DNA of 64,000 nt, from the NCBI GenBank assembly GCA_009779925.1, contig WRAZ01000009.1, positions 1 to 64,000 of the forward strand, read 5' to 3'. Below, in pieces: positions 1 through 7,041 of the stretch. The position numbers were made by a program, and so were the translations under genes. Under the pieces are notes generated by a model. It ran no database searches. It had not been told where the DNA came from and worked only from the letters and a program-made list of their open reading frames with translations. Position 1 is the first letter of the stretch. Each line of letters opens with the position of its first letter. This stretch comes from Chitinivibrionia bacterium. Its GTDB lineage: Bacteria; Fibrobacterota; Chitinivibrionia; Chitinivibrionales; Chitinivibrionaceae.

Positions 1-2
1 AA

Positions 3-398
3 CCCAGAGCAATTACGGAAGGTATGGCAAGGCATTATAATATAAATGCTTCGCGGTTCCCGGAAATAATTCACAACGGAGAGCCGAGAGGCGTGGCATT
101 TGTAGTTGAGCCGTCGGTGGCTATCGACAGTGATACCACTAAACACAGCGGTAGCGTGAGAATTTTTGACCAAGTGGGTAATGCGGTAAGCGACGAATTT
201 GAGATGCAATTTATGGAACTTGAAAGAGGCATTATGGCAGGCGTTGCGGTTTGGGATGTCCATAATCAGTCAGGTCGTGTGGTAGCGCCTAAGGCATACG
301 TTGCAATAATCAATATAAGACTTGTTCTTGAAGACGGCAGTTTGTTGGAAATGAAAGACATTCGCAGAACGGTAAACATAAGCCAGAACGAGAGATAG
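3..398 (+). CDS. C-terminal end of a secreted surface protein (5' truncated by window edge)
   Basis: The reading frame is open from base 3 with no stop, so the ATG at 24 is probably internal and this is the tail of a longer protein. The last ~90 residues hold IFDQVGN, then VWDVHNQSGRVVAP and AYVAIINI, followed by an acidic/basic end. The same order (IFDATGN, VWNLSNKSGRMVAN, TYLIVVQV) closes the giant protein that ends at 50846, so the two C-termini are homologous. This pattern resembles FlgD-type Ig-like domains, which often form the C-terminal end of exported surface proteins in the FCB group. It is followed by a secreted protein, an OmpA-type protein and a lipoprotein. A role as a sorting or attachment domain is inference; nothing of the functional part is visible. 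Confidence 0.7.
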   Translation, partial: PRAITEGMARHYNINASRFPEIIHNGEPRGVAFVVEPSVAIDSDTTKHSGSVRIFDQVGNAVSDEFEMQFMELERGIMAGVAVWDVHNQSGRVVAPKAYVAIINIRLVLEDGSLLEMKDIRRTVNISQNER

Positions 399-408
399 TC
401 AGGTGATT

Positions 409-437
409 GTGTGGGCAGGTATAATGCCTGTCCACAC
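409..437. repeat. Perfect-armed palindrome downstream of the truncated gene
   Basis: GTGTGG and CCACAC arms continue through a G-U wobble into CAGG/CCTG, giving an 11-pair stem with a 7-base loop. The following bases are A-rich rather than T-rich, so it is not a classic terminator for the + strand. It resembles the other short palindromes of the window in size and placement at a gene end but lacks their GTAGGGG edge. It could stabilise the mRNA end or dampen readthrough. Confidence 0.55.
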
Positions 438-482
438 GTAAAAAATAAAAAACGAAACCAAAGAAAGAGGTAGTATAGTAAA

Positions 483-1274
483 ATGTTTGGGAAGCAAAAA
501 ATTATTTTAGGCGCGGTATTGTTTTTATCGCTTTTTGCGATAAGCGCACAGGCAAACCGTAATGCGTGGTTTGAGGTGATGATTGGTATTGGAAAGGAAT
601 TCGACGGCACAAGGGACGGAATGGATGTAAACGGTATGAGTGTCATTAGCGGTGAGCACATACGGATTTTTTCGGAAAATCCCGCTGGACCGGATGAGAA
701 TCCGATATGGCAACGCAGTATGGAAGAGGGAACGGATTTTGTGCTTGAGAGCATAGAATTTGACTCGCCTGACGCGGGCGTCCGAACAGCGACAATAACA
801 GTGCGCGCAACAGAGGGATCACACTTGGCGGATAGGCTTAATTTTAAGGAAGTTGAAGATTTCCCTGCGACAATTCGTCCTGCATCTGTGGTAATCAGCC
901 TTACAGTTCCAAATATAACAGAAGGACAAACACTTAATCTAGAAGATTTGGATATAACAATAGAACCTCTAAATCCAAATATTCCTGCCCAATCTATTCC
1001 TTCGGTATGGAGGGATCTCGACTGGAGGAGACAAAATATAGAAATACGTTGGGCGCAGGCGAATATGGATCAGCATAATCTCTGCCCTCCGGGAGTAGTA
1101 AGAGATGATTGCGATCCTCGTTTTATTCCTGCGTGGAGAAAAGACGCTCCGAGATGGAGAGGCGAATATCGCGCACAGGCGCGTTTGAGTGCGTCGCCTA
1201 CCGGAATGTCTAACTTTTCAGGTAATGTAAGCAGTGGATTGGCGCCGTTTACCATAAGGGAGGCTCAACAGTGA
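483..1274 (+). CDS. Secreted protein of unknown function in an OmpA operon
   Basis: A 263-residue protein. Residues 1-24 form a signal peptide (KQK, then a hydrophobic stretch ending SAQA), so it is exported. The rest looks beta-rich with Ig-like strand patterns (TATITVRA, VVISLTVPN) and a Trp/Arg-rich part near residues 175-230 containing two cysteines (CPPG, DDCDP) that could form a disulfide. No family was recognised. Its TGA stop overlaps the GTG start of the OmpA-type gene by four bases (GTGA), so the two are translationally coupled. It may be a periplasmic or surface accessory of the upstream surface protein; this rests on context only. Confidence 0.75.
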   Translation: MFGKQKIILGAVLFLSLFAISAQANRNAWFEVMIGIGKEFDGTRDGMDVNGMSVISGEHIRIFSENPAGPDENPIWQRSMEEGTDFVLESIEFDSPDAGVRTATITVRATEGSHLADRLNFKEVEDFPATIRPASVVISLTVPNITEGQTLNLEDLDITIEPLNPNIPAQSIPSVWRDLDWRRQNIEIRWAQANMDQHNLCPPGVVRDDCDPRFIPAWRKDAPRWRGEYRAQARLSASPTGMSNFSGNVSSGLAPFTIREAQQ

Positions 1275-3208
1275 TTTACAGCAAAAGAGTAATTTTGTAT
1301 TTATTTGTAGCGGCATTATTCAGCACAGGCTTTTTATTTTCGAGCTACGCAGACGCATCACAAGAAGAAGGGCATATAGTGGCTGTTGCTACTGTTAGCC
1401 AAGAAGAAGAGACTGCTGATAATGAAGCAGAAGCTCAACCCGAAGCACAAACTCAGGACGTCGTCGAAGAAGCCGCTTCCGCACCCGAAGAAACAAGGCA
1501 AACAACTGCTCGCGCCGGCAGAGGTGTAAGATACGGAATACAAGTTCCTGTCAGAGGCGAAGAAGCGTCGGCAGACACAACAAGCAGGCGTGAAAGAAGA
1601 CAAATCGAGCAAAGAGTAAGATTTGGTATGCATCTTGACCCTATCGAAAGGGTTGTTGAGGATGAAGACGAAGACGACGGAGTAATAAGACGTGTTTTAG
1701 ACATTAACAACGCGGCGGACAGAGCGATTATGGCTTTTCGCGACTCTGTATTTGCACCGCCTCCCACTCCCGAAGACACAGTTCTTGACTTTGCACACCT
1801 TACCGTATTGGTTGACGGAAGAATAGCGGGAGACATACGAGATTCCATAGCAGGGTCGCGTATTCCGAGAATGTACGGTTGGATAGGCAACGGCGTGTGG
1901 CACACAAGTCGTCCTTATAAGGACAATCTTGACCGTTTTAACGTCGGTTTCGGACTTTTGTTTCCTTTATGGCGGCATTTCGGTATCAGAGGGGAATTTT
2001 CTTATATGAATACCGAATTTGCAGACAGTGTAGTTGGTTATAGAGGCGAGAAATACGCTAAGTTGGACACAGCGGCGGCATTTACAGTGCCTATTTTGGC
2101 TAATTTAATGTTTCGCCCCGGAGTTTTTATGTTTGACGCATACACAGGGGCAAGTTTTTTCGGCAATAAAGAAATGGTTAATCTTACAATGGGAGCGGTT
2201 ATAGGTCGCAGATTAGGCAGAAACGGATATTTGTTCGGCGACGCGCGTTTCGGTTTTGGATATGGCGAAAGGTTCAGGTCTTTCGGAATTGGTTATGAAT
2301 ACGTTCCTGCTTTTGCGCGCTATGAAGGCGGCAGAAGACAGCACGCAATAGTAGCGCCCGCCGATACATTTACGATTAGCTTAAAAGTAAACGACGAGCG
2401 CGGTGGTTTAATAAGTCCCAGAGGCGAACAACGTATAAGAAGCAACCATACGTTTGGTTTTGCGGCAATGGCGAATTATCGTTGGACTTTGGATTCTCTT
2501 ATTGTAAACGACACAATTATGACGGGTGAAATCGGGACGCATACATTTAATCGTATAAGAAACGATATGCAGATTTTGGCGATGTTCACAGCTCCGCCCG
2601 AAACATTTAACATAAATATTTTGGTGCTTGACCCCGAAAGCGGAGATACAATACTGAGACAAAACTTCACAGTTCTTGCAGGAGAAGATAAAGAAATCAA
2701 TATTACTCCGCAAACGGGCTATGTTCTCAGCAATCTTATTATTAACGAAACGTCAATCGGCGCGCGCAACAGATATACCATACGTAATATCGACCGCGAC
2801 GTGGACGTAAAAGCGACGTTCAGTTATGTAAGACCTGTAGTAATCAAAGCCGAAGCAACTGTTCAGGACGGTATAAACTTCGACGTTGGTACAGCGGAAT
2901 TGACGGAAGATTCGCGAAGAACTCTTGCGGGTATTCACTACACAATGGTAGATAATCCCGAAATGGTAGTCGAGATTATGGGACACACGGATAACACAGG
3001 TCGCAGAGACGCAAATATGACCTTATCGCAGGCAAGAGCGCAGGCGGTAGTAGATTATCTTGTAGAAATGGGAATTGACAGCAACCGTTTGGTAGCGACA
3101 GGCTTTGGTCCCGACAGACCGATTGCAAGCAATACAACTCCTCAGGGCAGAGGGTTGAACCGTCGTGTGGAAATTCGCTCAATCAGAAGAACAGAAGGAG
3201 GAAACTGA
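1271..3208 (+). CDS. OmpA-family outer-membrane protein with barrel and C-terminal peptidoglycan-binding domain
   Basis: 645 residues starting at GTG, which overlaps the previous stop. A signal peptide (to about residue 28) is followed by an acidic low-complexity linker (30-90) and two related stretches, VRYGIQVPV and VRFGMHLDP. Residues ~200-357 alternate aromatic and polar residues as in a transmembrane beta-barrel. Residues ~370-520 resemble InlB/Listeria-Bacteroides repeats (TPQTGYVLSNLIIN). Residues ~531-640 are a clear OmpA_C domain: GHTDNTG near 571, LSQARAQAVVDYL, GFGPDRP and GRGLNRRVEI. The known role of that domain is non-covalent binding of peptidoglycan, tethering the outer membrane. 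The neighbours suggest it anchors or serves the surface protein encoded upstream. Much longer than classical OmpA (about 350 residues). Confidence 0.9.
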   Translation: MIYSKRVILYLFVAALFSTGFLFSSYADASQEEGHIVAVATVSQEEETADNEAEAQPEAQTQDVVEEAASAPEETRQTTARAGRGVRYGIQVPVRGEEASADTTSRRERRQIEQRVRFGMHLDPIERVVEDEDEDDGVIRRVLDINNAADRAIMAFRDSVFAPPPTPEDTVLDFAHLTVLVDGRIAGDIRDSIAGSRIPRMYGWIGNGVWHTSRPYKDNLDRFNVGFGLLFPLWRHFGIRGEFSYMNTEFADSVVGYRGEKYAKLDTAAAFTVPILANLMFRPGVFMFDAYTGASFFGNKEMVNLTMGAVIGRRLGRNGYLFGDARFGFGYGERFRSFGIGYEYVPAFARYEGGRRQHAIVAPADTFTISLKVNDERGGLISPRGEQRIRSNHTFGFAAMANYRWTLDSLIVNDTIMTGEIGTHTFNRIRNDMQILAMFTAPPETFNINILVLDPESGDTILRQNFTVLAGEDKEINITPQTGYVLSNLIINETSIGARNRYTIRNIDRDVDVKATFSYVRPVVIKAEATVQDGINFDVGTAELTEDSRRTLAGIHYTMVDNPEMVVEIMGHTDNTGRRDANMTLSQARAQAVVDYLVEMGIDSNRLVATGFGPDRPIASNTTPQGRGLNRRVEIRSIRRTEGGN

Positions 3209-3211
3209 TTT

Positions 3212-4219
3212 ATGAAAACATTTGAAAAATATTTGGTAGCGATTTTTGCGGTTTTGGCGTTAATTACGCTTGCTTCTTGCAAATTCGGAACTTACGAGTG
3301 GCCCACCGAAGCGCCTTTCAGGGCGCACACTCCGAAAGTAGAGCCGGCTTTCGGCACAAACCCTCAAACGGGAGAAAATGTAGCGGGACTTAGAGTATGG
3401 TGGGATGCCTTGCCAAACGTTCGCGGCTATGAAATCGACAGAAGATGCGCGGCAGGATTGGAGACAAGAAATTTCGCCGTTGTTTCATATCCCGATACGG
3501 TTTTCTTTGACGCGAGAGCGCCGCGCGGTACGGCTTTCAGTTATCGAGTGCGCGCTTTTAACGGAGCGGACACAGGCGTTTCAAGTGAATGGACGGCTCT
3601 CAGATTTGCTTTTCCTGCCGTAATCACAGGATTGACGGCAACGGCGGTAAGCCCTCTTCATATAAATCGTGATGAGGTTTCTCGGATAGATTTGCTTTGG
3701 GAACCTGTGGAGGCTACTCAGTTTTATGTTTACAGAAGCACAACCAACAATCCTAATACGCTTACAACGGCGCAAAATCGAATAGCTACGATAAGCGGCG
3801 CCGCACGGAGAGATTATCAAGACATCGGATTATCTCCGAACACTACGTATTTTTATTGGGTCAAAGCAGTGATGAATGATACATTAGTGAGCGAGTTTTC
3901 AAATATGGCTTCGGCAAGAACGTTGCTTGCACCTCCGAGAAATGTTCAGGTAGAAATCATCGCAAATGATGATGTCAGAATAACTTGGGATGAAGGTATT
4001 AACGGCGGCGCAGTCGGTTATGAAGTCTTCTTTGAAACAAGCCGTCTTCAGCCGACCCACTCTTGGCTTATAGCAGATGGCAGTTTGAGCGGGCGCACTG
4101 TAATCGATACCGGTTTTGTTGATATTTCTGTTGGAGCAACAATCATTTACGCTGTTCGCGCAATAGCAGAAGATGGCACCAAAGGCGATTTTGCGACAGG
4201 CGAAGCAATCAAGCGATAA
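3212..4219 (+). CDS. Lipoprotein with tandem fibronectin type III domains
   Basis: 335 residues, preceded by a strong GGAGG site that overlaps the end of the OmpA-type gene three bases upstream. The N-terminus is a lipoprotein signal: a hydrophobic core, then LASC, with Cys23 as the predicted lipidated residue. Three FN3-like modules follow (about 45-130, 135-235 and 238-330), each with the typical Trp (VWWDAL, LLWEPV, ITWDEG), a Tyr corner (GYEIDR, FYVYRS, GYEVFF) and ends such as YRVRAF, YWVKAV and YAVRAI. FN3 modules bind proteins or glycans or act as spacers. It is the last gene before a terminator, so it closes the operon with the OmpA-type and secreted proteins. Ligand unknown. Confidence 0.85.
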   Translation: MKTFEKYLVAIFAVLALITLASCKFGTYEWPTEAPFRAHTPKVEPAFGTNPQTGENVAGLRVWWDALPNVRGYEIDRRCAAGLETRNFAVVSYPDTVFFDARAPRGTAFSYRVRAFNGADTGVSSEWTALRFAFPAVITGLTATAVSPLHINRDEVSRIDLLWEPVEATQFYVYRSTTNNPNTLTTAQNRIATISGAARRDYQDIGLSPNTTYFYWVKAVMNDTLVSEFSNMASARTLLAPPRNVQVEIIANDDVRITWDEGINGGAVGYEVFFETSRLQPTHSWLIADGSLSGRTVIDTGFVDISVGATIIYAVRAIAEDGTKGDFATGEAIKR

Positions 4220-4243
4220 AAACGGCAGATTTGCCATACAAAT

Positions 4244-4272
4244 AAAAAAGGCGGGATTTCTCGCCTTTTTTT
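4244..4272 (+). terminator. Intrinsic terminator of the OmpA/lipoprotein operon
   Basis: AGGCGGG pairs with CTCGCCT (one G-U pair) around an ATTT loop, preceded by six A and followed by seven T. It lies 25 bases after the FN3 lipoprotein stop codon and upstream of a separate promoter-like element, so it marks the operon end. Confidence 0.85.
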
Positions 4273-4277
4273 GTTTA

Positions 4278-4294
4278 GGCAAATAGTATTTTAT
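4278..4294 (+). promoter_or_regulatory. Recurrent promoter-like motif
   Basis: GGCAAATAGTATTTTAT, 38 bases upstream of the next start codon and just after a terminator. It is one of about sixteen copies of the same element found upstream of genes in this window; no conventional TTGACA box is visible upstream. Confidence 0.6.
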
Positions 4295-4332
4295 ATGGAT
4301 AATGTAAACAAAGACAAAAATATAGGGAAACC

Positions 4333-5901
4333 ATGAAAAAAAGAAAATTACCGATTGGCGGAATTCAGACGTTCAGCATACTTCGTAAAGAATACGATAT
4401 GTATGTCGATAAAACGCAGCATATTTATAATATAGCGTCAAGATACAAAACCGTATTTTTGTCGCGCCCTCGCAGGTTCGGGAAATCGCTTTTATGTTCG
4501 ACTATAAAATCCGTTTTCAGCGGCGAAAAAGAGCTTTTTAACGGCTTGGCAATATCCAAAACCGATTGGGCGTGGAAAGAACACCCGATTATTCACCTTG
4601 ATTTATCCTTAGGGGATTTTACTAAGGAAAACGGCAATGAGGCGCTTCAGGCAAACATAAGAAGCCAGTTGTCGATTTGTGCGAAAGAGTATGAGACTGA
4701 TATAAGCGATAACGCAGATATTTCTATAGTTTTCAGGGAACTGATAGTAGAACTTTCCCAAAAAATAAACAGCGTGGTTGTCATTATTGACGAATATGAC
4801 AATCCGCTGTTAAATACTGTAAATCAAACTGAGCTAAATGTAAAATTGCGAGAAACATTAAAGGGCTTTTACGGTATTCTTAAAGGCTCTGACCAATATT
4901 TGCGTTTCACTTTTATTACGGGAATAACAAAATTTGCTCAGATAACCTTGTTTTCCGGAATGAACCAGCCAAAAGACATTTCTATGGATACCGAATATTG
5001 TGATATTTGCGGAATAACGCAGCGGGAACTGGAAGAAAATTTTGTACCGGAAATAAATGAGTACTCAAAAAAATACGGCGGCAAAGAGAATTATTTAAGA
5101 GAGTTGAGAGATTTTTACAACGGGTATTTTTTTACGGAAAAGAAATTGTCCGTGTATAACCCTTACGGAATACTCAATCATTTTGATAGCGACGCAAAGT
5201 TTACGCCGTATTGGAGTTTAAGCGGAACGCCGTCGTTTGTGTTGAAATATCTCGAAATGAAAGGGATAAACGTATTAGAAATAGAAAATGCCCGAATGGA
5301 AGCTAATATGTTTGCCGACTACAAAGACAATACTATCTCTATTTTTCCGCTTTTATACCAAGCGGGATATTTGACGATCTCGGATTACGACGAAAGAACC
5401 GGTTTTTACAGATTAAATTATCCCAACATTGAAGTCCGTAAAACATTTGCCGAGTTTTTGGCAAACAATTATTCCCAAGCGCAAAGTATTTTGGCAAAAT
5501 CTATTTCCATTGAGTTTGTGGACGCTATTCTTGACGGCAATGTGGACGAATTTATGAATTTACTGAAATGGTATCTTCACACGGTTGATTATTCGTTAAG
5601 CAGTAAAATTACAGAGTCTTACGTAGAATTTGCCGTCTCCAACATAATAAATATGCTTGGTCTTGTTTGTGTAAACGAAGCGCACACTGCCAACGGAAGT
5701 ATGGACAGCGTAATTTTCACGAAAGATCGCATTTACATATTTGAATTCAAGGTTGATAAACCCGTAGAAAATGCGCTGAGGCAGATAAAAAAGAAAGATT
5801 ATGCCCTCTTTTACGCAAAAGACGGAAGAAAAATAGTAAAAGTGGGAGTTGTTTTCAGCAGAGAATTACGAAATATTGTCGAGTGGAAAACGGATGAGTA
5901 A
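4333..5901 (+). CDS. AAA-ATPase-like / PD-(D/E)XK nuclease family protein
   Basis: 522 residues. The N-terminal part matches the AAA-ATPase-like family: YVDKT near residue 24, a P-loop variant SRPRRFGKSLL near 44-54, a Walker B-like VVVIIDEYDNP near 148-158, and the family's FITGITKFAQ and LYQAGYLT segments. The C-terminal ~90 residues fit the PDDEXK_9 domain, with MDSVIF and IFEFK supplying the acidic and lysine positions of a PD-(D/E)XK core, then a QIKKKDYA helix. Such proteins are very numerous in gut Bacteroidota, Fibrobacterota and Clostridia; their role is unsettled (defence, mobile-element maintenance or regulation have been proposed). It stands alone between a terminator and an exported helical-repeat gene, with its own promoter-like motif. 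Start chosen at the first ATG after the motif. Confidence 0.9.
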   Translation: MKKRKLPIGGIQTFSILRKEYDMYVDKTQHIYNIASRYKTVFLSRPRRFGKSLLCSTIKSVFSGEKELFNGLAISKTDWAWKEHPIIHLDLSLGDFTKENGNEALQANIRSQLSICAKEYETDISDNADISIVFRELIVELSQKINSVVVIIDEYDNPLLNTVNQTELNVKLRETLKGFYGILKGSDQYLRFTFITGITKFAQITLFSGMNQPKDISMDTEYCDICGITQRELEENFVPEINEYSKKYGGKENYLRELRDFYNGYFFTEKKLSVYNPYGILNHFDSDAKFTPYWSLSGTPSFVLKYLEMKGINVLEIENARMEANMFADYKDNTISIFPLLYQAGYLTISDYDERTGFYRLNYPNIEVRKTFAEFLANNYSQAQSILAKSISIEFVDAILDGNVDEFMNLLKWYLHTVDYSLSSKITESYVEFAVSNIINMLGLVCVNEAHTANGSMDSVIFTKDRIYIFEFKVDKPVENALRQIKKKDYALFYAKDGRKIVKVGVVFSRELRNIVEWKTDE

Positions 5902-5952
5902 TCAAACAAGGGAGTTATAAGGTTATCTTGTATCTGTTCCCGAAGGAGCGCC

Positions 5953-6930
5953 ATGAAAAAAATTTACACTTTGATTTTTATTGCAATATCTTTGGTTTTT
6001 GCACAGGACTTGAACGTTAATTCAATTATTCTTTCACAAAATTACGAAAAAATACCCGTCTCGCAGAACAGAGCGGACAGTGCGTTCTTCGCAACGCAGA
6101 TTGCATTTTCTCGCTTAGTGGATTATGAGGCGTACGAAACATTTTTGGGCAGGGAAGTTTTAGCGAATATAGACGCCGCGCTCAGAATAAACCGCTTCGA
6201 TACAAACGGAACACTTCAGCTTTACAGAAGAGCGATTTTGGAGGGAATGGCAGGAAGCATTCACCTCAAACGAAATTCGTTTGTGCGCGGTATCTCGCGA
6301 ACTAATGAGTCGCAAAGATTGTGGGCGCAGCTTTTGGGCAGTGAATTTGACAATGAGGCGAATTTTGCGCTTGCTCTCGACGAATATTATAGAATTACTC
6401 TTTTTAGCCGCTCGCCGAGAAGAGACCGGTTGAATGCTGTGCTTGAAAGAATGCGGACTGCGATTTTACCCGATAACAAAACCTCGTTATACCTATCACT
6501 TTCCTACATCTGGGTATTGCAAGAACAACGCCTTTGGGATGAAGCGCAAAAAACATACGAACGCTTCTTCGCAAAATTTCCCAACAACACTATGATGCTT
6601 CGCGCCGCCCAAACAATAGCCGTCGATAAAGAAAACACAGCCGAAATCAAACGCTTCGCAACGCAACTAAACGAAATCTCAATAAAGCGAACACCAATAA
6701 ATTACTCCGACCTACTCTCCGCAAGGCGAGCCTTGATTTTCACCTCCGAATTACCCCCGCAGCCCCACGTAGGGGCGGGTTTGAAACCCGCCCTTACAAG
6801 AGCGGAAGCCTGCGAACTGGCAAGAGAAACAGTTGTACTTTCGCAAAATATTGACAGTGAAACACAAAGAATTACGTGGGTCAGAAGACATTTAGACGCG
6901 ATAAGAAGATTTGCGGCAGGGTGCCGGTAA
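5953..6930 (+). CDS. Exported helical-repeat (TPR-like) protein carrying an in-frame palindrome
   Basis: 325 residues with an AAGGAG site before the ATG. Residues 1-17 are a signal peptide ending VFA. The mature part is almost entirely helical with TPR-like spacing (LSYIWVLQEQRLWDEAQKTY, FFAKFPNN), suggesting a periplasmic scaffold or assembly factor. Around residues 273-281 the peptide VGAGLKPAL is encoded by a 29-base palindrome (6769-6797) belonging to the dispersed family of this window, so the gene has accepted a repeat insertion without losing its frame. The bases downstream of the stop hold another, longer element. No specific family was recognised. Confidence 0.75.
   Translation: MKKIYTLIFIAISLVFAQDLNVNSIILSQNYEKIPVSQNRADSAFFATQIAFSRLVDYEAYETFLGREVLANIDAALRINRFDTNGTLQLYRRAILEGMAGSIHLKRNSFVRGISRTNESQRLWAQLLGSEFDNEANFALALDEYYRITLFSRSPRRDRLNAVLERMRTAILPDNKTSLYLSLSYIWVLQEQRLWDEAQKTYERFFAKFPNNTMMLRAAQTIAVDKENTAEIKRFATQLNEISIKRTPINYSDLLSARRALIFTSELPPQPHVGAGLKPALTRAEACELARETVVLSQNIDSETQRITWVRRHLDAIRRFAAGCR
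6769..6797. repeat. Short dispersed palindrome inside a coding region
   Basis: GTAGGGGCGGGTTT is followed by its near-exact inverse (one mismatch) ending CCCGCCCTTAC. It is the short form of the GTAGGGG family and is read in frame as Val-Gly-Ala-Gly-Leu-Lys-Pro-Ala within the TPR-like protein. Confidence 0.85.
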
Positions 6931-6933
6931 TTC

Positions 6934-7024
6934 GTAGGGGCGTATTGCATACGCCCAAATCGCCGACATTGTTCATTGTTGTACGTTCGTCCGGCATTGC
7001 AGGGCGTATGCAATACGCCCCTAC
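6934..7024. repeat. Long dispersed element with paired palindromic ends
   Basis: A 91-base element with 23-base perfect inverted repeats (6934-6956 and 7002-7024; left arm GTAGGGGCGTATTGCATACG plus CCC) around a 45-base core. Each arm is itself palindromic (GGGCGTAT/ATACGCCC), so the single strand can fold into two hairpins or one long stem. It sits between the convergent TPR-like and ABC exporter genes. It has the form of a miniature inverted-repeat or REP/BIME-like element. Related copies lie at 13686 and 53635. Confidence 0.9.
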
Positions 7025-7041
7025 GGAAAATCATTTAAACA

